DNA from: Plectrocnemia conspersa
Lineage: Eukaryota > Arthropoda > Insecta > Trichoptera > Polycentropodidae
Length of the DNA stretch: 64,000 nt
Direction: 5' to 3'
Assembly: GCA_009617715.1 (NCBI GenBank)
Contig: VTFK01000097.1
Span: forward strand, 124,001-188,000
Below are positions 10,201 through 22,200 of this stretch, one piece after another. The translations under genes were made by a program, and so were the position numbers. The notes beneath the pieces were generated by a model. The model did not search any database. It had not been told where the DNA came from and saw only the letters and a program-made list of their open reading frames with translations. Positions within the stretch are counted from its first letter, which is position 1, and every line of letters begins with the position of its first letter.

Positions 10201-13200
10201 TGTCCGGAAAAATTCGAGCACCATAATTTTTTACAAAAATAGTAGAAAAATATTGATTTTATTATAATTTTTAGTATATGAATATGAATAAAATAATTAA
10301 AAACTAAATCATAAAAAAATATATATATTAGTATTTACTTTCCGGAAATATGATTTAAAAAAATAAATAAAATTACCACTGAACGACTACTTAATATTAA
10401 TATTTTATTACTATATCTAAATATAAAATTAACTGAAATAGAAAATATCTTACCACTGCCTACTAAATTTTTATCGTATAAAAATCATTTTTCTTGTTAT
10501 TTTAATGGCTACTTTAAATATTACCAATTTGATATTATTTCTTCATGTTTTACAAGAAGCATATTAATTATTTTTTTCGGGATTTATTATAAATCATTGT
10601 CCTGATTAATAGTTTCTCCGATTTATTCATCATGATAGTCTGTTTTCATACAAGAATTTGAATACATTTTAAGCAATATTTTCCTGATTTTGAAGCTAGA
10701 TTTATTTGCTGATTTTACAAATATAGCAAATTGGTTAACATACTTGTCTCATCACTTTAAATTTTATGTGTTGAACGTATTACTTAAATTGGTGAACTTC
10801 AACTGTAATATAATAAATTAGCTTATATCTGAGGCAATTTCAAAATATGTTGTATTAAAAGAATACCAATAATACCTGACAAACGCTTATGGTTTTATAT
10901 ATCGGGTAAACCAAAAATAAATAAAAAATAAATGATATTCGATTCTCCACAGAAAAGGTTTTCAATTCTTCTCTAAAACTCGATAATGTATCAAAGTGAA
11001 TTCAGACATGTTCGATTGATGTATTTTTTATTTCAAATTCTTTAATGATTGATTAAGATGATAATCTGAAAGTGCAATATCGGGTGAAAATTGCGGATGT
11101 TTTTAAACTTATAATCCTAATTAAATCAAATAAACTTTACGTTGCAAAGGATCCTACATAATTAGAACACAGTAGAAAGCGACAATCGAAAAAAAATTAG
11201 ACTCAGAGAAACACTTTCTTAGATTTTTTATTGGATACTAGGATCTAGTTAGTATACAACTTTGCATTCAAGCAATCGTCATTTTATACAAATTGTATAA
11301 AATGGCAATGGCAATGACCAGCACGATAAACGAGTGGTATAAGTCTCCTTACTATTGACCTAAAAGACCTGGGTTCGAATCCCATACGAATCTTAGTGTT
11401 TATAAATTTCTTTCGTGTCTGGGAGATTGAAAGTAGTGATTATTATATAATTATAATTCTGATCGATCGTCACAGATTAGGTTTACCTAGATTTCCTAAT
11501 CTCACGGATCAATATTGTGGTGATTAATTAAAATCGAGTTAGGTAGTACATTTCTGGTATTGAAACTTCTCTAATAATGAGCTAATTCAGTTCATAGAGA
11601 ATGGCAGCCGGTCAAAAGAGCGTGCGTCAAATAAGCGCCGTCATATAAGCGCTGCATTATAAGCGCTGCGTCATAAGAGCGTTTACCAAAGTAGCGCTAT
11701 CACAAAATAGCGTACATCAAATGCGCAGAGAGTCATATGAGCGCTTAAAAAAAGAGAGCACGTCATAAGAGCGCAAAAACAACTTGATATATATCAAGTA
11801 ACGAATATTTTAGGAATTATGTATACAAAATATAAGTAATTGTTAGAAATTTACTAAGAATTAAAATTCACGAGATATAGGCGGTAAACTTAGTATTTTA
11901 TGTGCCAGAGCGCAATGACGATTAAAATGATTAGACAATAAAAATATTATTATTTATTAATTTTTACGTACATACGAAAGTATAGCTCCCCATCCCCATA
12001 CATGCGATATATGCATATCAGTGTTGTGCGATAACTTTGAAACAGGGAATGCGGTTAGGGGGGATAGGAACAAAAACTATATTTTTAAATTTATTACAAT
12101 TTAGGTGAAACTCGTAAAATAGGGGGAATGGGAATAAACACTATATTTTTAAATTTATTACAATTTAAGTGAAGCTCGTAAAAAGTACGAATGCTCTCAA
12201 CCTCACATATGCGCTACTATACAATTAAAAAAATTTAGTAAAGAAAATCGTATCGATGATTTCTTCAGTGCTCAATTTAAGGCAAATGTTGAATTAAATA
12301 ATAAGAAAGTTACTGCAAACAGATATATTATTTCCAAATTAATTGACGTGATTTGCTTTTTATCTAAACAAGAACTTTCTTTTCGAGGACACTCTGAAAA
12401 TAATAATACCGTAAATGAAGGCAACTATGTTGAATTATTGTATTTTCTAAGCGAATCAGACACATTATTAAAAAAGTGAGAATAGATTGTCAGCTCTTGC
12501 ATTAATATCAATCGAAAAAAAAACACTTAGACAAATTAAAGAAAGACAATATACTGATTATATAATGCGGTTATTGCTGACTTTTGTAAGAAGGAGCGTC
12601 GAATAAAATTAATTTTCAATAAAAATAAATACATAATATGTTTTTAAAATAAAGAAAATAAATTTCAAAATATAGTTTTGTTCAGCCCCCCCTAACCCCC
12701 ATATTATCAATATGTAATAAAAGTATATATGTTTCACTATTTTCAACGATAGAACGTCATTTGAAAATGTCGTAAATTTGGCACATATAAATTAGATTTA
12801 AATAATATAAAACTTGAAATCATCGACATTATACTTTTAGAAGGTCAACAAGTCAACAACAAAGGTGACCTTCGTGTCACTCTCGCATTAAAATAAATCG
12901 AACGAGAGATACATATTTAAATATAAACAAACAACTTGCATTAAAATAATTCGAATTAGAGATAAATATTTTAAAACTAGACAAATGCAATCTGAGGTGA
13001 ATGACATTTGTTATTTTTAATGAAGCATAACCTTGAATTGTCTGGATGCATCTAGAAATATTTAAAAAAAATACCAGTAGCTATGCGACCACGGTCGTAA
13101 ACGGCCGAATAAATTATTTTGTTACATTTTTCTCGAATAAGTGTTCTCGTTCATATTTTTTTATAATAATATCCGTTTCGATGTTTTTAATTATAAAGTG

Positions 13201-16200
13201 ATAGTGTAATTTAGTGTATGTGTTAGAATTAAGCAGTGTATAATTCAAATTAGTGTAATTTGTTACCAACGTTCCCTCTAATTTTTCTATTGTGTGTGCG
13301 GATCTTCGATGCATCTGTGCAGTGGCGGTGCGATAAATTTACACCCCCATAAATACATACAATTTTTTCATTAAAATGTATATTTATTAGTCACAGTGAT
13401 TTTATATAATAACAACACTAATAAAGATAATTTTTGAAATAAATAAAAAAGAAAAAAAAAATATTCGTTGATACAATATAATAAATACTAAACTTGTAGA
13501 ATTTTCTTTTTATTTATATTGAATCTATAAATTTGTATGTTGTGTTTTTTTTTAAAATAAACATTTATAAAAATGTTTTTTTTCACTTTTTATTCAAAAT
13601 TATTCTTATTAAATTTTCAACGACGTAAAAAAAATCTTTCTCCGAATTTTGTCGATTTCTACTGTACCTACTTTTTTAAACGGAATAAATATACTAATGG
13701 ACCGATCCTAGGAGATTCAATGCCCCAAAGCAAAAACACTAGAAAGTAGGTAATTAATTTTATGAAAATTGCATAATATTCTTACCCAATCGCTTGGCAC
13801 TATATCACATTGGGGTCCAGCCAGTCAACCAATTTGTTGCACAATTTAAAACACAACATATATTTTATGAATTAGTGTATTGAAAATATTATATTATTAT
13901 TACTAGTGTTTATTATTAATATTATTATTAGTGTATTGAAAATATTATATTATTATACAATGAACATATAAATTATTTATTATTTTTTCAATAATTATTT
14001 TTTCTCTCTTCTGTCCGTTCTATCGACCCAATATTTATAAACCACATTTAAATCAACATTTTCCCGGATGAAATGTATGACTTTATTCGTAGTAAACATT
14101 CTAAATGTTCTACTTCCATTATATTTCTTGATCTTGATTTAATTGCATTCATTAAACTAAATCCTCGTTCACATTCAGCGCTTGATGCCTGAAAGGTTCC
14201 ACAAATATCTAGTAAAACTGATATACAATCAAATTGATCTGGATCACTATGTGCAAAGGTTAATAAATCGGCAAATGTTTGAATCGAACCAGTCTTCACT
14301 TTCTCGGCAACTATAAATTTAAGATTACAATATTGTTTATGCATATTTTCGATTGTATCTTTGTCAGTAATTTGTAATAATTGAGTATATTTAAATATAA
14401 GTCTGTCTAATTGATCCTTTCCGTATTCAAACTCTTTAGCTCTTCCTATTGCGGCCTGATCGAAAAGCACGCCACTCCAATAATTCTTCTTCTGGAAATC
14501 ACATTTCTAGATGATCACAGAGCAATTGGATGAATCTCAAAATCGCGGTTAAATTTATATCGCTGCTATTTAATGACAATATATTTTTTTTCACATCTTT
14601 GCTCCAATGAACTTCTTCACTTAAATATTGAGCTCTTAGTTGATTAATTTTAGCTTTTGCAAATTGAGTGGCCTCTATACTTGTTATATTGCTCCTTTGA
14701 AAATATTTGCACATTGATGATAGTTCACCCAAAACATCGTTCAAAAAATCATTATCGAGACGTGAATTTGAGGATCTTTCAGCATTTTCAAGCAATATTT
14801 GTTGATTGGGTCATTATATTTGTCCACTTGTTCTGTGCAATAATCTATTAATACATTATAATTACGCACAAAAGCGCTAACTGCGAAATGCCTCGATAGC
14901 CACCTAACTTCATTAATTGGTCGAAATGAAACAACATCACTTTCCATAAATTTAGATAATTCTTCAAATTGGCCTTTTTTAACAGATGACCTGCTGAACA
15001 TTGTATAGGTTGTTTTTAATAAAGTTTCAATATCCTGCATTATTGAAACTTGTTTCCAGGCATCATCGATTCTTAAATCCTCTCTGTGAGCTACGCAATG
15101 TTGTTCTGTTAAGTGGTTTATTTCCCTTCAACATAGCTGCTACTCCATTCTTTTTTTTTTTTTTTTCCAAGCATTACTGCAGCTCCGTCTGATGTAAGCA
15201 TAACCATATTTTGTATATTTATTTCATTGTCACTATAAAATTTCTTTAGGGCTGAAAAAATGCTATTGCTATCACAAGAACACAATTTTATTATTCCCGC
15301 AAAAATAGTCTTGTAATTCATCCCATATCGATATTTGACGTACAAAATTAGTATTTTTTGTACAGATATATCCGTACTTTCATCAACAATTAATGTATGA
15401 AACCGAGACTTTCGAAATTCGTCAAAATATTCCTTTTTAATGACTGCATTAATGCATTCGACAAATTCGAACCCATAATTTTTACTTCGCCAGCTTTCGG
15501 GAATATCTGCGTATTTAGATACATGATTATGAATATCTTGTACAGAGAACATAGAAGCGTTTATTTTTATTGCCAAAAGAACATTATCGATTAAAACTTT
15601 GACTAGATCGCAACTAGATGTTTTGCGCTCAGTGATCTCAATCCTATTCTTCCGTTCTTCAGGTGTTTCAGTCATTATTTTCAAAAGTCCACCTGTTTTC
15701 AAATTGTTCAATTTTGTAATAGCATCCCGGTGTGCTTTATGACTTAGATGTCTTTTTAAAAGAAACAGCCTCCATTCAGTCCACTTCTTTCCAGACGTGA
15801 ATTCTCCTGGCATATTGGCTTCGGAACATATGATGCATTTGACACAATCATACGTCTCGGAATAAACAAATATTTCACCAATTCTTACTTTTTGTAAATG
15901 CATTGAAGATGGCATTTTTGTTTCGACGATTTCAGAGAGCCATTCCAGTTTAAATTTATCGCAGGATTTCTTCTTAATGGTCGTATTAGAAATATCACAT
16001 CCACTCCTTTTCGACATTTTAAGGGGATAAGTTTTATTATAATTAATAGGTAAAATTGTACTGTAACTCTGTAAGTAATTTTTCACTTGAATTGTTTGTT
16101 ACGTAAACTGAACACACCTGTTGTTGTTTATTACAAAAATTGATTATTAGTTTTGTATTATTTATAATTTAAATAAAAAAATCACTACTTTTTAGTACGG

Positions 16201-19200
16201 ACACTTTTACCGTTTAATTAAAAAAAAAAAAATATTAAAAGAATTGCGTTGTTTTTCACAATAAGGACTGCTATGAGACTGAACTCATTACCGAGTGTAA
16301 TGTTTCTTGCAAGTTGAAGCATGTCAAAGACTATGAAATGTAGAGGACCTAAACACTAAAATACGATATTCTTTTCCTATACTTTGGCATGCGATAGAAC
16401 GGGATGGAATAGTGATCCCGCTCGACTTAAAATTTTGCTTGACCCTCGCAATCCTTCTGAGAAATGATTCGACTCATTTCTCCGAAAGCGTGCGAAAGAA
16501 TTGTGCCTGTATTGTTTCATGCATTCGAACAAAACTAAAATCTGGCAAAGGAAACTTTCTTTTATAATATTGACTGTGCGGAGGGTAAAACATGTGTGCG
16601 GAGACATTTTAGTAGGTGTGCGCGCGCACACGCGCACACCTTACAGGGAACATTGTTTGTTACTATGCAAGGCAACCGACGCGATGCGACGCGTCCCTTC
16701 CCCCGCCGGCCTCGCGGGGGAAGGGACGCCGCGCCGATTGACGTCGAAAGCGCGATATTTACAGTTCTAGGCATCATGCGGTTGACAAGGTAATGTCTTT
16801 GGAATTTTCTGTGTCATATAGTTAACCCTTTGTGCTAGTAACTCAACATCGTATTCCAAGCGTCGCACTCAAAACTTTCAATGCATTTATTGGCTTTGTG
16901 CTCGAGCTAATTTAGCCAATTTCAATTTATTAATGGTAAAAAAGCTTCTGGTAGACACAGTTAAGTAATATTGAATTCTAAACTCATGGAAATAAGTCAA
17001 TAATCTTAAATTTACGAGTGTAAGTTTATTGTAAAATTTTTCATCGGAATATGGCCGAATCGAGCTGTGTTAAGACCGCATAACGCTTACTTGACAATTT
17101 TTAAGTTATTAATTATTCCTCTTAAACTGATTTTTTCCTTCAAAGGTATCTATATTTTTATGATATGGGATGAAACGGGATTATATGCTCTAATTGTGCA
17201 TAATTGTTACTTAATATTGTGTGTCTGTTATGAAATAAAAGGATTAGAAAAAATCTATTTCGCTCGCACTATTAAAATGAGTGATTGACAACTATTGATC
17301 TGGGTATCGACATTTTTAGTGGCAACTCAAATACAATAATAATATTAGTCTTTTCGAGCTATTAAATTACTAAGTCGCGTAAAACAGAATTAGTAATCTG
17401 TGTTTTAATTATTTATAAATACATATATAGATTTATTTTTACAAATTATCCATATAATTACGAATGGCGATATAATAATGAACGTTTAAGAAAGTGACGA
17501 TGAATTTGATATTAACTGTGTGATTATTACTGTGATAGTAATAGTAGTAGGAATTATATCTAACTACTGAGGGGCCGTATACCTGCGCTATTATACGCAT
17601 TCATTGAAAGTCAAGTCGATAAATAATAATATTTTATTAATAATTTTAAAAAAATATTTATAATTTATTATTTAATTAATAGGATTAATATTTGTCAATT
17701 TAATGAAACATTATAAAACAAACGTAATGATAAATTTTAAATCAGCGTTTCATTTTAGTACAAAATATATAAGTATATCGTACGTATGGGAATGGGGAGT
17801 CATACTTTCGTATGTACGTAATAATTCATAAATAATAATGTTTTCATTGACAAATCATTTTAATCGTTAATACGCTCTGGCACATAAAATATTAATTTTA
17901 CCGCCTATGTTTCGTGAATTTTTATTCCTTGTAAATTTTTCACAATTTACCTATATTTTGTATACCTCATTCCTAAAATATATATTATTTAATTTTCTTT
18001 AAGTATTTTTGCGCTCTTATGATGTGCTTTCTTTTGTCAAACGCTCATATGACTGTCTGCGCATTTGACGCGCGCTATTTTGTTACAGCGCTACTTTGGT
18101 AAGCGCTTTTATGACGCAGCGCTTATAATGGAGCGCTCTTTTGACACACGCTCATTTGTCTGCGCTTATTTGTGACGTTGCCATAGAGAATATATTATTT
18201 GTATTAATAATAAAAATAAAATATGACCAAAAATGGATATGACTAAACTAAAGGAAAATTATCAATGGAATTGACAGAGAGAGGCATGAAATCCATTACA
18301 TATATATTTAATGCAATATTAAGAGTAGCATACTACCCTGATCAATGGATGGTTGCGGAAATTATAATGATTCCAAAAGCAGGAAAAGATATCGTCAAAC
18401 TAGAGTCCAATAGACTAATTCGTGTTTCGCATAAATATAACTACTAATTAGTTCAATTTAACCCTCTCCCCCTAATTTCTATAGTTCGTGTATTTATATA
18501 GCCGCACTTTTCCGACCCCTGGCTTATATGTACATATTTTTATATCACGACCTAAAATATTTTTGTAATAATTTTCGAATTAAACTAAATTAAATTTGGT
18601 ATATAAAATATTTTTTATTGGCAAGAAGCAACGCACGCACCAAACGAACGCGAAACGTGCTCATGAACCTTTGCGGTGCAAACGTGCACGGGGCGCACAA
18701 AATTCGCGGGTCGAGCTTCCGCGCATGGTTAGAAGCCGCATGTTGGAGTGTGTGTTCGCGCGCGCGCACGCGCGTGCATGTGTGTGTGGTGTGTGTACGT
18801 TCGTTCAGCGAAGCTATCGCGGCGTTCGTCGTCTGCGACCTCCTCGCTTCCGTGCGTTCCTACTCCCAATAGCCGAGTGCGTCGACTCGCGACGCCGTCG
18901 CAGCCGCGCTCGCGGCTGTTCTTGCACTCGTTGGCTTTCTGTACCTCCTGAGAGACATGCGACTCGTGCGACACAAGGAAATTCATTTCGATACTTTGAA
19001 TGCGAAAATGCAAATTACGTAAATTTTTCGACCGACTTTTACGACCGACCGGCTGCCGCGTGTGCCCTCTGGCGACGACCGATGCAAGCCGACAAAAACA
19101 CCATGGCGCATGCGCGAGTGCGATCATTTGTTGTGTGATAGTTGCGCGATATGCTGAATTTTATTAGTGTATGTAGCCTCAGAGACGCCCTTATGATCTT

Positions 19201-22200
19201 GATCGTACGTTTTTTTTCTAAAATTCTTAAATTATAATTAATTATTTAGTTGCTATGAAGATAATTGCGACACGTGACCTTCAAATTCAAATACACTTAC
19301 ATCAGCTAAAAATTAACTTTATTAATAGAAATGGTCACCATTAGAATCATAAAGTAAAGAATATTAAGAATATTTTTGTGAATTATCTATTTACTCTGAT
19401 TATGTGAAATTCTAGGGATTTGGAGTTGATAAAATTTTGAAATGAACCTTATGCAGCAACTTATCGATGTACTTTAACCCTGTAATTTGTAGATTATTCA
19501 ATTTAAAGCAAAATTAATTATTAAACCGAATTCGATGTTAACAAAAAAATGCAATATTTTTCCTAGTAACTTAATATTATTCTCACTTGGACATCTCATA
19601 CATTAGATTCATTAGAGTAGGTTAAAAACTTCGCGACCTGAAACAGAAGTGATTTAATCTTTTTTATATGACTATTAAATATACAGAGTTTCGAAAAGTT
19701 CATAGAAGTGACTGTAGATGTTCTTTTTACTTTAAAATCTAATCTATTACATCTATTTGAGTATTAAGTTCGTTCCACTACCGCATTCGTGAATGGCAAA
19801 AGGTTGGTGTCTAAATCCATGTTGTTGATTAACGATAAATTAGTTACAGTAATGAAAAATCTATCTATGTAGTATGTATGTATAATAAGTTTATTCCATC
19901 TTTGTACACTTTTCACGAGCAAATGGTGGGCATTTTGCAGAGATGCTTTTAGTAATAAAGGATGTATTAAATTTCTATGAAACATTTTTCTTCGAGATTT
20001 TTTTGCAATTTTAGAAAATGCGGCATTTTGGACGTATTTTGTCAGATTTTAAGATTAGAGAAGATAGAATTCTAAACATGTGTTGTTAGAGTACCCGCTC
20101 ATGACCGCGGTGAACACAATGAGCTCTTTTCGAGATTGATGTAGAGGGACCCTCGCAGTATTGACGGTAAAATTGTCATAGAAAGCGGGGCTTTGTTCGC
20201 CACTCATTTTTGGTTATTATTACTTAACTTCAATAGCACTGTACAATATTTTTTTCACAAGGATAAACACCATTTATATTGAAAAGTACAGTTGTGTCGT
20301 TATTTTTTTCTTGTGAAATTTTTTTTAATTGATTTTTTCAACTTCTTTACATTGACAAAATAAAATCTAGCTCTGGGATCTAATATATAATTATTGACTG
20401 TTCAAATAAAACATTTAATATTTCATTTTGAAAGTTTTAATACCCAAAACTCATAAACGCCATTAGTAATGGTTTTGAATAATTTATCAATATTTCATAA
20501 AATTAAAAAAAAATTTACTAAATTTAATCAGTGTTTAATTATATATGTATAAATCGATATCTTGTGTTTTAAGCGAACACGTTGGTAAAATCTTAGTTTT
20601 ATTTCAGAATTTAAGCAAGTACAATATGTATTTCATTAGATATTCACAATAATTACAAATTTCAATTTTGTATATTATTTAAATATGTAAATGTATGTAT
20701 TATATATACGATATGATATTGCACAGTCGTATACAAATAGATGCTTAGCTATAACTTCGTCATAAAATATTCCAAAATAGTAAAAAAACAAAATTCGTTC
20801 GGTCATTTTATGAAGTGGGTGGATTAGTAATTAACGATTTATAAAGATAGTGTTACAAAATTAGCGGAACGATTAACCATGTCGTCTTCCCACATAATGA
20901 GGTGTTGTGCAACGTCATTATTTTATGGACAGTCGATTCTGAAATTTCTCATTTCATACACGTCCTATTACAGAGAATTGGTTGTATGACCTTAACAAGG
21001 CCATGTTATTTTTTGTTTCACTTTTTTATTCTATCGTATATTACATCTTATATGGGAGAAACGCTAGCATCCAACCGGTCGCAAAATCGACCAGTATTTT
21101 TATAGCATAGAGTCGATAGAGAGTCGCAACTGGTAAAAACACAATGCCAGAGGATCACGTGCAGCCTCCATTGTGTACATCGATACGGAAAAACTGTTAT
21201 TCCAGAACAATCGCTTGGGACACGATGTCGTGATCTATGACGGCATCCGAGCCTAGGTGACTCCTCTTGTGAAGATATCTGATGAAACCGGTGACCAAAA
21301 TCGAATCAACGGGCTCGCTTTGAAGAAGTAATGAGGTAGAGGCGCTCTCTTTTAACATACAATGTCTATCGACGGTTGCAGCTCGATTTAAAAGTCAATG
21401 TGACAAGTCGGCGACTTCTTTCGCATGCCGCTGAAACTGCTAGTCTTTTTTTACGTATTTTCTTTTTGCTTCCAATAGATATAGATCTTCATTTCTATCA
21501 CGTCTGACGCTATGACAAAATTTGCGTTAAAAGACGGCAACCATTATGGAAAGCTGGTAAACATATGTTCTAGTCTAGATACTTTGCAATCTAATAGAAG
21601 CTGAGTAGAAAGAACGATATTCTTCAAAATATACAGCTTCACATTATTAAATTACCCTAATGTTATAACTTAAAATTCGTAAATATTTGAGTAACACATT
21701 TGAGTAACATTCAATATTAGTTTGGACAATATGTGATAGGAAAAATTGCGTAGAATTTACTTCATTAAAAAAATAAAGTTTGAGCTTAAATTTTAATTTT
21801 AATTTGAGCTTAATTTTAAAATAAAAATTGAGCCATTGTTCCGCCACAGGCTTTAGAACCAAAGCGATACATGAAAATGACATTCCTTTCCGGTACACCT
21901 ATTACTCTGTCTTACCCATGCCTATTTAGGACTCTAGTGTGTGTGACAATGCAGCAAAGTCGTGCAGATTTGATACATGAGTACATATCTTATAATTTTA
22001 ATAATTGACCCTTGAGGTCAGGTTCGACAACGCCGTGGGTCGGTTTGTGGGGGAAAAAGGTCGCCCGGAGGTCTCCCAGGGCGGTTTGTTACACTATTGA
22101 ACTTCTCATAATCGTGAAGATCGTTCACGAGATAGAGCGCAATATGGATAGATGGATGCTGTAATAAAAAACTGTGGAATCGTATCAGATCTCCGGCTTA

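Larger units (their letters stand above)
7663..11593. other. Distal part of the 17.5-kb astacin intron 3
   Basis: No coding exon is needed here: exons 25345-25158 and 7662-7271 join directly through the normal astacin spacing between the zinc site and the Met-turn. I see no gene. The tract 8340-8530 and the tract 9030-9450 are less AT-rich than the rest and show no protein similarity I recognise. Confidence 0.6.
13267..16655 (-). mobile_element. hAT transposon, 3389 bp, with perfect target duplication
   Basis: The left end is CAACGTTCCCTCTAA and the right end, read in reverse complement, is CAATGTTCCCTGTAA. These are 15-bp terminal inverted repeats with two mismatches. The flanking 8-bp TTTGTTAC duplication is exact, as expected for hAT. 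GTTCCCTCTAA followed by GTGTGCGGA and GTGTGCGCGCGCAC subterminal sequence recalls a widespread animal hAT lineage. It carries one minus-strand transposase pseudogene. It is inserted inside the MULE-like element at 11603-18182. Confidence 0.93.
11603..18182. mobile_element. Foldback/MULE-like element with long inverted repeats
   Basis: The left end (GGCAGCC...) and right end (...GTTGCC) belong to inverted repeats of roughly 440 bp (11603 to about 12048 and about 17745 to 18182). These are flanked by a perfect 9-bp duplication, ATAGAGAAT. Long inverted repeats, subterminal degenerate repeats and 9-bp duplications are the hallmarks of Foldback and Mutator-like elements. Full span is 6580 bp; without the nested hAT and its extra duplication it would be about 3.2 kb. 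No MULE transposase is recognisable, so it is non-autonomous. The interior instead carries pieces of a DUF4371 hAT-type protein. It lies in the astacin intron and is itself the target of the hAT at 13267-16655. Superfamily assignment rests on structure, not on protein. Confidence 0.85.

Noticed and set aside
11315..11395. Functional tRNA gene
   Set aside because: The B-box is perfect, but the anticodon arm and acceptor stem do not pair and the same head recurs with a shared non-tRNA body, which is SINE-like.
18596..19138. 180-residue plus-strand ORF and 132-residue minus-strand ORF
   Set aside because: Both are Arg/Ala/Cys/His-rich products of CpG-rich DNA, open on several frames and unlike known proteins.
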